A stretch of DNA of 64,000 nucleotides from the IMG/VR virus record IMGVR_UViG_3300047478_000138, positions 1 to 64,000 of that record; one strand, 5' to 3'. Shown in pieces: positions 16,676-26,700 of this stretch. The stretch is from a virus. Each line of letters begins with the position of its first letter. The stretch's first letter is position 1. The notes below the pieces were generated by a model. That model was not told where the DNA came from. It worked only from the letters and a program-made list of their open reading frames with translations, and did not search any database. The position numbers were made by a program, and so were the translations under genes.

Positions 16676-18424
16676 ATGTATATTGAAAGTGACTTCGTAA
16701 ACACTGCTACGCTGGATTTACAAGCCAATAGGAAAATGCATAATAGAATATTGAAGTATTGGCCTACTACAGTGCTTAATGGGGTTACTGTTATGGCTAA
16801 CCTCAATCTATATGCTGGTGGTGCTGTACAAGAGAGTCATGCGTATAAGCGATTGTACAACATACTTGGCATTAGTGTAGAAGATTTAAAGAAAGAAAAA
16901 TGGGTAGGTATAGAAGAGTACTACTTATATTTTAATCCTGTGCAAGGCACGTATGATGATATAAGTAACGAACAATTAACTACGTATTTAGAGTTTCAAG
17001 CTCCATTTACTGTAGAAAATGTACCAGTAGTACCACCATTATTACCGGTGTATGATAGGTCTGCATGGTTTACAGCGGAGATAAGCTATGAGCCATTGTT
17101 CGTTAATAGCGATGCAAATGTGCTAAGTGATGCTAGTATTATAGATGCAATTAAAGCCGATCCTTATATAGTTGAATACAGTATTGCAGATGAGCATGTA
17201 CTTACTGCATTGGCATTGCTGGATCGTAACGAGGTTATATTTGAGAGAGAGTTTAAGGTAACACATAGAAATCTTACAAATGTTACAGCTATAGCACAGA
17301 CAGATAGAACAAATACTGCTAGCTTTTTGAAAGAGGTTAATATTGAATTTAAGTTTAGACGCAAACCTTTTATATCACAGATTACGTATGATGTGTATTT
17401 GAATACTATACGTAGTGCTGTTTATAATTCAGTTAATAGTTTTCCTAACTCAGTTAAATTACAATTGCTAGAAGTATATCATGGTATAGTGCCGTTTATT
17501 GACAATGAGATATTATATCAAGGCAGATACCGATTAGATGGGCTACTGGCTATGAAGAGTAAAGAGTTTAATAAGACTATTACTGCCAGGATTAAGACTG
17601 GGTATAAGAAAAAGAAAGTTAGTACTTGGAAGAAGCTTGTCACTATAGTCTTAACTATAATAATAATAGTGGTAGCTGTACTAGTCGCTATACCTACAGG
17701 TGGGGGTTCTATAGCCTGGGCTAGTGCAGCTATGGTACTAACTGTTGGCTCACTGGCTATGATGGGATTATCAATAATACTTGCTAAGAAGGACCCTGCT
17801 TGGGCTGCATATATGGGAAAAGCCTCCCAAGTGTTGGGAATAGCTGCAGCTATAGTAGGAATAACTGCTATAGTGCAAAGTATGGCACGCGCTGCTGCTG
17901 CTGGTGCTACAGCGACGAAAGAAGCGGCTACACAATCACTAATAGCTGCGGGTAAAGAAGTAACAGTAGAGTCATTAAAAGCAGAGGCATTAGTAGTGGC
18001 TGGTAGAATGAGCTTTGTGGAATCACTAAAAGAGATAACACTTGAAAGTATGGGTGATATGCTCATAGACTATGTAAAAAACGCAGTCAGTACTACTACT
18101 TCCACTAATATGCAGAGTATGCTTAATGCAGCTACTAAAGGATTCCAACTATATGTTAAGCATATAGACCCTCCTGCTGATGGACTAGATTATATGACTA
18201 GACAGATAGAAGAACAAGAGCAGCAATTAGAGGACTTATCTAGTGCAGGACTAAAAGATAAAATGGACTATACATTCAGTAGTCCGTTTTACAATATCTA
18301 TGATTTCAATGAGATAATGCAGGCAGTTCCACATAGGATGACCCAAGGTAAGATTGATGATACGTTCAATAAATACTATGATGGTATAACAAGTAAAGTT
18401 ACTTATCGAGGATACTTAGGTTAA
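16676..18424 (+). CDS. Putative ejection protein with membrane segments
   Basis: 582 residues. A beta-rich N-terminal half (residues 1-300) is followed by three hydrophobic stretches: about 321-341 (LVTIVLTIIIIVVAVLVAI), 347-371 (ASAAMVLTVGSLAMMGLSII) and 387-401 (LGIAAAIVGITAIV). The rest is an Ala-rich helical region. Such hydrophobic segments in a virion protein next to vRNAP suggest a channel component ejected into the cell envelope. It follows gp54-like with an AAGGAG ribosome site. No named family recognised. Confidence 0.55.
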   Translation: MYIESDFVNTATLDLQANRKMHNRILKYWPTTVLNGVTVMANLNLYAGGAVQESHAYKRLYNILGISVEDLKKEKWVGIEEYYLYFNPVQGTYDDISNEQLTTYLEFQAPFTVENVPVVPPLLPVYDRSAWFTAEISYEPLFVNSDANVLSDASIIDAIKADPYIVEYSIADEHVLTALALLDRNEVIFEREFKVTHRNLTNVTAIAQTDRTNTASFLKEVNIEFKFRRKPFISQITYDVYLNTIRSAVYNSVNSFPNSVKLQLLEVYHGIVPFIDNEILYQGRYRLDGLLAMKSKEFNKTITARIKTGYKKKKVSTWKKLVTIVLTIIIIVVAVLVAIPTGGGSIAWASAAMVLTVGSLAMMGLSIILAKKDPAWAAYMGKASQVLGIAAAIVGITAIVQSMARAAAAGATATKEAATQSLIAAGKEVTVESLKAEALVVAGRMSFVESLKEITLESMGDMLIDYVKNAVSTTTSTNMQSMLNAATKGFQLYVKHIDPPADGLDYMTRQIEEQEQQLEDLSSAGLKDKMDYTFSSPFYNIYDFNEIMQAVPHRMTQGKIDDTFNKYYDGITSKVTYRGYLG

Positions 18425-18441
18425 GTTAAAGCTTTATTAGA

Positions 18442-18447
18442 TATAAT
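18442..18447 (+). promoter_or_regulatory. Possible -10 box (TATAAT)
   Basis: A perfect TATAAT 42 bases before the next gene in a 65-base intergenic gap. It lacks the TGC extension of the other promoters and has only a weak TTAAGT upstream at 15-base spacing, so support is limited. Confidence 0.3.
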
Positions 18448-18489
18448 GAGTGTATTTAAGTGCACACAAATACAAAATAGGAGATTACA

Positions 18490-18993
18490 ATGGCAGTTCA
18501 AATGGGATATAAACAAGATGGCACATATGGAATACTAGATGCAGGAGATATAATGGCAACAAATCAATCCGCATTTGCAACTACTAATCAAATAGGTTCT
18601 GTGGCAGTTGAGCCAGTAGGGCCTGCACAAACAGTAGAGTACAATGGTAATATATACGGAATGGATCCAGGATCAGTGAAATTGATGCAAAATGATGCAG
18701 AATTTGAAGGTATGAAAGGAATTCCAGATAGTACTACAGATACCTCTAAAGATCTGCTGGGAATGAATCCAGATCAGTGGGGTAGTGCTATGAAAATGGG
18801 ACAAATCGGAATTGGTGCTGGGCAATTAGGGCTAGGATTAGCCAGCTACTTCCAAAATAAAGGATTGGCTGATAAACAAAAAGAATTGCTTGGGCAACAA
18901 ATTGAGAGTAATAGGTCCGAAATTGATGCAAGAAAGAACTATAGAAGTGCACTAGATGGCTTCGGTTCACAATCACAACCGACAAGGATATAG
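18490..18993 (+). CDS. Putative internal virion protein, T7 gp14/N4 gp52-like type
   Basis: 167 residues. A loosely structured N-terminus, then a Gly-rich hydrophobic helix (MGQIGIGAGQLGLGLASYF) and a coiled coil ending in LDGFGSQSQPTRI. This layout is typical of small podovirus internal proteins that insert in the outer membrane during ejection. The next gene follows immediately after the stop. Functional call is by architecture and context. Confidence 0.5.
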   Translation: MAVQMGYKQDGTYGILDAGDIMATNQSAFATTNQIGSVAVEPVGPAQTVEYNGNIYGMDPGSVKLMQNDAEFEGMKGIPDSTTDTSKDLLGMNPDQWGSAMKMGQIGIGAGQLGLGLASYFQNKGLADKQKELLGQQIESNRSEIDARKNYRSALDGFGSQSQPTRI

Positions 18994-18994
18994 T

Positions 18995-20722
18995 ATGGCT
19001 AAGTATCAAGTAGACTTCTCTGGAGCTAGAAATATAATTGATCCACTAGAAGGTGTAAGAAACTCACTACAGCAAACTAGTACTACACTAGGTCAAATGA
19101 TTGGTCAAGATGAACAACGTGCAGAGAGATTGCGTGATGAAGCATATAGACGAGATGCACTAGCACTACAACAAACTGCTGCTAAAAGAGATGCTGATAA
19201 ATACAATCAAGAGTTAGCTGATAGAACATTTGCACAAAAGACATTTGCTGCATACAATCAAACTCCAACAAGAGATTATTCAGCATTGCCTACACAATTA
19301 ACTGACACAGAAAAAGGTAAATCAGTAATTAATGATATGTCACTAACATCTGAAGAATTGGCTAATCCAACAATGCCATCTGCAATTGCAAAGATGAAAA
19401 ATCAACAGATACTGTCGGACGTACACGACAAATCTGGGCAAACATTACTTGAATCAGAAAGGTTCAAAGCTGCAATGGCTTCTACTGCTAAAGGTGCTGA
19501 TGGAATGATACCATTAAGTATGCAAGAGAAGTTGCTTGGAATGGAGTCTGCAGAACGATCTGCAATGACTGCTAAAAGTGAACGTGCTCAAAAAGCTGCT
19601 GAATTGCTGTCTAAAGATAGAAGTGAACTGCAAAGAGCTGGATTAAAGGATGCTACAACATTGGCTGCAGCTGAGATTAGAGCTGCTGAAGGAAAAGGTA
19701 GTGGTAATAAAAAGGATAAAAAAGATGATACTCCTAAATGGAAGGACTATGAAACACTTAAAGAAGGGTTAAATAGCAAATATAGTTTCTGGAAATTTGG
19801 GGATGCAGAAAATGTAGCAGCTGTAACTTCCGCAGCAGCTGCTGCAAAAATGAGTCCTGATGAGTTATATGGAATAGTTAGTGGGTTAGAAGAAAGAGGA
19901 TTAGATAATACATTTAATAGAGATAAAGTGCTTACTACAATAGCTGCTAAAAAACCTGTATTGACAGGATCTGAGGGCACAGGATCTACTACAAAAACTC
20001 CTGGAAAGTTTGCTTCACTAAACCCAATGGCTGGGTATGATGAATTGCTGAAACAGAAAGATGCTGCGTATAGACAAGCAGTGGCAAATACAGCTAATAC
20101 ACCCCTAACACAAGCAGATGTACTTGCTGCAAGAAGTGCCAAAGGAGCAACACAGTTAGACGAGTTGATTGCTAAACTGGGAAGAACTGCTGGCAAAGCT
20201 GAAGTTCAACCGGAAGTTAAGAATACTGCTGTGATGCCTTCACCAGAGGTTAAAAAAGAGGAATCTAATACTGCCAAAAATGAAACTGCAGGCACTAAAA
20301 AAGAGGTTAATATTAAGGAATTATTCGCAACTGTACCTGATAAAAAAGAAGCTGATAATAAAACAAAGACATTAATAGATGTATTAGGAATACCTCAGAC
20401 TAATGTGCCTACGGGTCAAACTAGTAATGAATCGGCACAAACTCCATTAGTTAATCCGAGTTGGTCAGAGAAATCAGCTATGGCTAAACAAATAATGGAA
20501 GATCAGAACCTGTCGTGGGAAAAATCATGGGCACAAGTTGAACAAAAAGTACGAGATGCACAAGTAGTTACTGGAGTATCTGCTGCGGCTAAAGAATTAG
20601 CCCAAAAAGAAGGAATACCATATGAACTAGCTGTGCAGAAACTTGCTGATTTGACAAATATGAGAAATCCAAGCACTACACTACAAACTACTGCAAGCCC
20701 AATAATGAGACAAGGTAGATAA
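18995..20722 (+). CDS. Putative internal virion (ejection) protein, 575 aa
   Basis: The start at 18995 (MAKYQVDFSGARNI) is chosen because AAGGA lies six bases upstream. The longer frame from 18956 overlaps the previous gene. The protein is helical and Ala/Lys/Gln-rich, with Lys/Glu/Thr/Pro-rich linkers near 225-245 and 395-440, and ends in another helical region. No enzymatic motif. Located directly before the vRNAP, it is probably ejected with it, like T7 gp15-type proteins. Confidence 0.5.
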   Translation: MAKYQVDFSGARNIIDPLEGVRNSLQQTSTTLGQMIGQDEQRAERLRDEAYRRDALALQQTAAKRDADKYNQELADRTFAQKTFAAYNQTPTRDYSALPTQLTDTEKGKSVINDMSLTSEELANPTMPSAIAKMKNQQILSDVHDKSGQTLLESERFKAAMASTAKGADGMIPLSMQEKLLGMESAERSAMTAKSERAQKAAELLSKDRSELQRAGLKDATTLAAAEIRAAEGKGSGNKKDKKDDTPKWKDYETLKEGLNSKYSFWKFGDAENVAAVTSAAAAAKMSPDELYGIVSGLEERGLDNTFNRDKVLTTIAAKKPVLTGSEGTGSTTKTPGKFASLNPMAGYDELLKQKDAAYRQAVANTANTPLTQADVLAARSAKGATQLDELIAKLGRTAGKAEVQPEVKNTAVMPSPEVKKEESNTAKNETAGTKKEVNIKELFATVPDKKEADNKTKTLIDVLGIPQTNVPTGQTSNESAQTPLVNPSWSEKSAMAKQIMEDQNLSWEKSWAQVEQKVRDAQVVTGVSAAAKELAQKEGIPYELAVQKLADLTNMRNPSTTLQTTASPIMRQGR

Positions 20723-20750
20723 ATACAGCAAACAAATATTAAGCCAAACA

Positions 20751-20776
20751 CTGCTATAATGAGTAAAATATAGCAG
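20751..20776 (+). promoter_or_regulatory. vRNAP promoter with overlapping inverted repeat
   Basis: TGCTATAAT (20752-20760) overlaps the left arm of a perfect eight-base inverted repeat, CTGCTATA (20751-20758) and TATAGCAG (20769-20776), separated by ten bases. The gene starts at 20791 after AAGG. The repeat could be an operator covering the -10 or a hairpin at the 5' end of the mRNA. Confidence 0.5.
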
Positions 20777-20790
20777 TATAAGGTAATATA

Positions 20791-23700
20791 ATGAGCATAG
20801 ATAACTACTTAATAGACTTAGCTAAAAGTACAGCAACTGATGTGAGTACTGACTTAGCATCCGCACTAACCCCTAAAATAGAGCCAGTTGAAGAATCTGC
20901 ATTCAGTAAAGTTGGTTTGCTACAAGGAAGAACTCAACAAAAACTTGCAAACTTAAGTAGTAAAAGTACATTAGTAGATCCGCTAAAATACAATCCTGTA
21001 CAAACAAGCGTACAATCAATGACTGTTACAGATGCAGATACGGTAAACCTTAGTGGCACAGGTGCAATGCGTGTACTAAATGCAAATGCATACGAGACAA
21101 CTAAACAAGATAAATGGTTCGAAGAGCCACGTAATGTGCTACGTATGGAAAAACAACGAAATGAGTTGGCAGGTGAGTTGGGTGTTCCTGCGGCACAAGT
21201 AACAAATGATATGGTGTTCAAAGTTGGTGAACAACAAAAACAAAATGTACAAAATACTATGCAAGGCACGGTAAGAGATAGTGAGGGAAAATTGCTACCA
21301 TCACTAGTAAGTGCTGATGTAGCAACTAATAGAACTGGATTAGTAGAACCAACAAATAATTATGGTAGGGACTTGGGAGCTGTAACAAAACTTGGTGGAA
21401 TGTATAGTACAATAGATGCTGCTGGAAATATAACAGGTGAAAATAATGGTGTAGTAAAATTAGGAGATACTCCAAATAAAATGAATATTGACACAGCACT
21501 TATAAACTTAAGAAATGCTCTACGTACAAGAGAGTCAAGTGATGACTATAGTTCAGTAAATAAACTGGGTTATACAGGAGCATACCAATTCGGTGCTGCT
21601 AGATTAGCAGACTTAGGAATGGTGAAACCTGGCACTACAAATAAACAATTAAATGAACCTTCCGCATGGACTGGTAAGTATGGTGTTGCAAATAAAGAAC
21701 AATTCCTGCAAAACCCAGAAGTACAAGATGCTGTAATGAATGAACATCTAAAAGATTATGCTAAAAAATTGTCCCCAGAAGCTACAAGTATGGAAGATCT
21801 AACAGGCAAGATAGCTGCTGCACACTTGCTTGGAGTAGAAGGTGCAAAAGACTTAAATGCAATGGATGCTAATAAGACAACTGGTAAAGAATACTATGAG
21901 TTAGGAAAATTAGCAGGTATGAGTATTGAAGATAGACTGCGTGCTGAGACTAATAAAAAGCATGCGGGTAGTGCAAGTGAATATGTAGACAGAGTACAAG
22001 GTTCATTAGCAAAAGTAGGTGCTGATGCTGCTAATATGATTGAGAAGTTGGTAGGAAAAGAAAATATAGATAAATATAACACATTTGCAAGTGATGTTGA
22101 GAAGTACTTTGGCGGAGATGGAGATGTTGGGTATATAATAGGTGCAAAAGGTGAGATTAAAGGCACTGATAAAAATATACAAGACTTCAGAAACAGAGAA
22201 GTTGCTGCTATAGAAATGGGGGTTACACAAGAGACCCTAGACAAGCATAATGCAGCTATGACAAGTGGGTTAAAAGATTGGGAAAAAGCTGAAAGTGTAA
22301 CAGATTATATAAAAGTAATGGCTAGAATGGTTCCAGAGGTTCCAGGAATACTTGCAGATAGTGCTGGTGAGATGGCTGGATTAATGATTCCAGGAGGAAT
22401 TGGGTTAGTTGCTGCAACAAGAACATCAAATTATGCTGAAGAGTTCAAAAAGAATAATGATAGAGACATGACTCCAGGAGAACTGGCTAGAACATTCTTC
22501 GGTGAATTGGCTGTACTCGCACCAGAAAAAGTGCTTATAAAGACTGGGGTTGCTGGAGTATTCGGTAACTTATCAAAAGGTGGTAGAGCGACTAAGATTG
22601 CAACTGCTGCAGGTGGAGAGGGATTACAAGAACTTGCTGAAGGCACTACTGAGAAGTATGCTACTCAAAAAGTTGGTGATAAAACACTACTTGAAATAGC
22701 AACAGATCCAGAACAAACCTTCGGAGCTGCATTGGGAGTAATAAGTGGTGGAGGACTAGCTAGTACTGGTATAGTGAAAGATGTGGTATCTGCAGTACCT
22801 GGCACAGTTAAAAAAGGCATAGGATTAGCAACTGAAATACCGCTGCAAAAAGATACATTAGCAAACACAAGTGAAGATATAGAAGAGCCAATTGACTTGA
22901 AAGCAAAAATGTCAAACATAATGAGTAGAGTAGCTGAAAATGGTGTGATAAGCACAGCAGACATGACATCAATTAAAAAGATGGAAGAGCAATTAATATC
23001 TACACCAGAAGAGGCACAAGAGCAAAAATTAGCTACAATTAATAGCTTAAAAGATAAATACAAAGCTCAATTGCTAGACCCAGAAAATGATACAGTAGTG
23101 CTAAAGTCAAAACGTGACTTGATGTATGCAATGCAAGACATTGGTGAAGTAGATGATGCTGTAGATGAAGTGCTATATGCTAAAGCAGTAAAAGCAGGAA
23201 TAGTTAAAGATAAAGAAGAGTACATAAAAGTCAAAAAAGACTTTGCAGTAGTTGATGCAGAAGCTAAAAGTGGACGAATTGGGTACCTAACATTAACCCG
23301 AGACTTAGAAAATTTGCTTGATGCAAGTTCACCAAATACTGGTAAAGTAGACAAGTTAGTAAAACGATTAATAAACTACGAGAAAACTCAGCAAGATTAC
23401 TTAAATAAAGGCACTGAGCTATACAACAGAGTGCAAAAAGAGATTGAAGCATACAATGCACCTAATGAAACAAATCTGCCAAGAAAAACTCCTAAAAGTG
23501 CTTCATCAGTAGAGATGGATAATGGATACAAATTCACTGTATATACAGAACTAGATGCTAATGGTAAAGTGCAGATAAAATCAAATAAAGCACTGCAAGA
23601 TATACTAGAAGCTAAAAGATTAAACATAGTTGGAATCAAAGAAGGATTACAGAGTGTAGCAGGTAAATTAGATAGTATAGGGCTTAGTGCAGCTGATACA

Positions 23701-26700
23701 GGAGTTACCAATAAACCAATAATAAATGCTAAAGGCAACAAATGGTTAGACGCATTTGCTAAAGACTTAAAAGGCTCAGAAAGTACTCCAGAAGCAACTC
23801 ATATATACGCGATTGGCTCAGGTAAGCGTGCAACAGCAATTAAAGAAAGTAACCTAAGCGGAACAAACTTGACTGACTACACAAAAGATAGTGTAGTATA
23901 CATGACAATGGATAAAGCAACAACACAAGATGATGTTGATAAACTAAGAAAAGAGTTGTCAAATAAAAAGAGCGATTTACATAAAGCAATAGAAGCCGCA
24001 AAAGAAGCTGGTGCGACAATACGATTAGATGCTACACTAAGACCTAAATCAAAAGATAAGGCAGGCAATGCCGTTAAAGATCCACATGCACTAGAAGCAC
24101 TAAGATTACTGCAAGAAGCATTAACAAACTACGGTAATGAATACAGATCAGTACCAAGTGAAACAAGTAACTTCTCGTTCACATTCAAGCCTAAAGCTGA
24201 AGCAGAGACCCTAAAAGAATCTGCTAAAAAGGTGAAAGAAGCAAAAGAAGCTGTAACTAAGAAAGTTGATGTGGAAGGATACAAAGAATACAGAAACCTT
24301 GATAGTGTAAAAGCACAAGAAGCTTATGCAAAAAACTTATGGAATTCAGATGAAGCCATACAAGCTCAATACAAAAGTACTGATACTAAAGAAGGATGGG
24401 AGAAATTACTAAATAGATTCCATACAATTAGTGCAAATAGTGTGAAAGAAATATCTGCTGAATTAAGTAAAGCAAATGACTTAGAAAAACAGATTAAAGA
24501 TACCACTGGATTGACTGGAGTTGATAAAACTCAAGCAGTTATGTTCAATGAAGATATAGAAAATCAAATAGCTGAATTAAAAGCTACTATAGATAAAAAG
24601 TATGCTAAAAAGGACTATGTAATTGCTGAAACTAATGCAAAAGAAACATCAAAACACTTAGAGTCAATTGGTGACATAATCCAAGAGATAAAAGAGATTG
24701 CACAAAATACAAACTTAGATGAAGAAGCTAAAGCTGCTGCAATACAAGAATTGCTAAAAGATGTTGATGGAGATGTGGCTAAAACAATACTAGACACAAG
24801 TATATCAAAAGGTAAGAAAACAGATACATACAAAAATTACATAGTACCCTTGGATATAAACAACATAGTAAAAGTTGGTAAAAATACTGTGCTAAGTGTG
24901 GCTCCAGTGGAATACTTGTTCAAAAAATTAGCAAATCATCCAGAAATGAGTAGTGTAAGATACATAGATGATATGAAAAAAGCATTCGAGAAACTGTTCG
25001 TAGTGAATGCTGATAAACCATACGTTAAAGGTGAAGGTGGCACATTAGAATTGCAACTAAGAACAGAATCTGCTGTAGGGTTATTCTACAATAAAGCTGG
25101 TGAGTTAAATGATACTATGCTGATGGCTGGACAACTTGCGTTAGATGAGTATATGGCTAATAATGGTGAAATGCTAAATCCCGCATATAAAAGTAGAGAA
25201 AACATAGCACAAATGCTTGGTGTTATAGAGTCACAGTTAGGAAAAAATCAAGAAAAACTGCTCCGAGACAAAGGTATGTTCTATAAAACAGCGGCTAATA
25301 AAGTCGGTAAAGCAGCACTACAAAAGATGGGATATGTGCTTAAAAAAGAGGCTACTGATGTAGAACGCGAGGCATATGATAGATTAGCTGCTGATGTAGG
25401 CAATAGAATACTATTGGCTGGTGTTGCTAATGGAATACTTGAAAGAGATTCAATTTCCTCAAATGAATATGGTGAAGCAATTGCTAAAGATTCACAAAAA
25501 TCGACAGCAAAAAGATCTGAGTTCGTTGATTCAGATGCTGACATAGCATTCATTAAATTCACTAAAAAGTTTATTGCAAAGAACAAAGATGAGGTTAGTA
25601 AAAGAAATGTGAGAGCTGATGTGTACAGAGAAATACACTCATTAATTGGGGATGAAAATTCATTCAGAAAAATGCCTAGCGAGAATCCAATTAAAACTCC
25701 AAGATATAAGAAAGAGCAAGTTGCTAAAGACATTGCCGGAATGCAAATACCTGGAATGGTAAATACAGATAAAGATAAAAAGACTCCGGCACAATTCATG
25801 GAACACTTAGTAGGTATTAAATGGGAAGTAAATAATGCATTGATAGCTAAAATGCTAAAAGATGTGAACATAGATGTACTAAAAATGCACTTAGGTTATG
25901 CATCAGCTGAAGACTTAAATAACATGAGCTTCGATAGTAAAGAATCTGCAGAAGCTAAGAATATGGACATAGAGAAAAGTATAGAAGAGTTAAAAATGTT
26001 CGTGGATGAAAAAGGTCAAATGAATGCAGAATTGTACTTCGACTGGTTCTACTCAAGTAATGGTAGATATATGATGGATAGTAATACATTAAATCCACAA
26101 ACTGATAAGTTACATAGATTCCTAATACAACCAGCAGAGCATAAATTGAAATACACTGTAAAGGATGGTAAGTTCACTAAAAAGTCAATGGAATCATTGG
26201 TCAACTATGCGATAGCACAAGCATTTGGATTTAAAGTAGATAAAAAGTCTACGGTTAAAATAATGAAAGCTGGTGAATTGCTAAGAAAAGCTGATCCTAA
26301 AGCATTAAGTGAAGTGTTATTCGGAAGTAAAGGTAAAAATGGTGTTAAAGATGTGCATACACACTTCAAACTAACAGAGGATGGTACAATAATACTACCA
26401 ACTACAGAAGGATACAAAGAGAATCCTGCAATGGAGTTCGAACCAGATCACATATCACATACGCTACAAGCAATTGACATGCTTGAAAAGATTAAAAAAG
26501 GCGGAACATTCACATCATCCCTAACAGCAGAGTTCGATGCGTTAACAAGTGGATTCGGATTAAAATTACTACAAATACCAATCATAGGTAATGAATTGGT
26601 TGGGTTGTGGGATTGGCTAAATAAAGTGGGTGTACTAGAAAAAGGTAAAGCAACTGCAAATAGCATGAATGACATACTGGACGGTTCAGGACAAAAGTTC

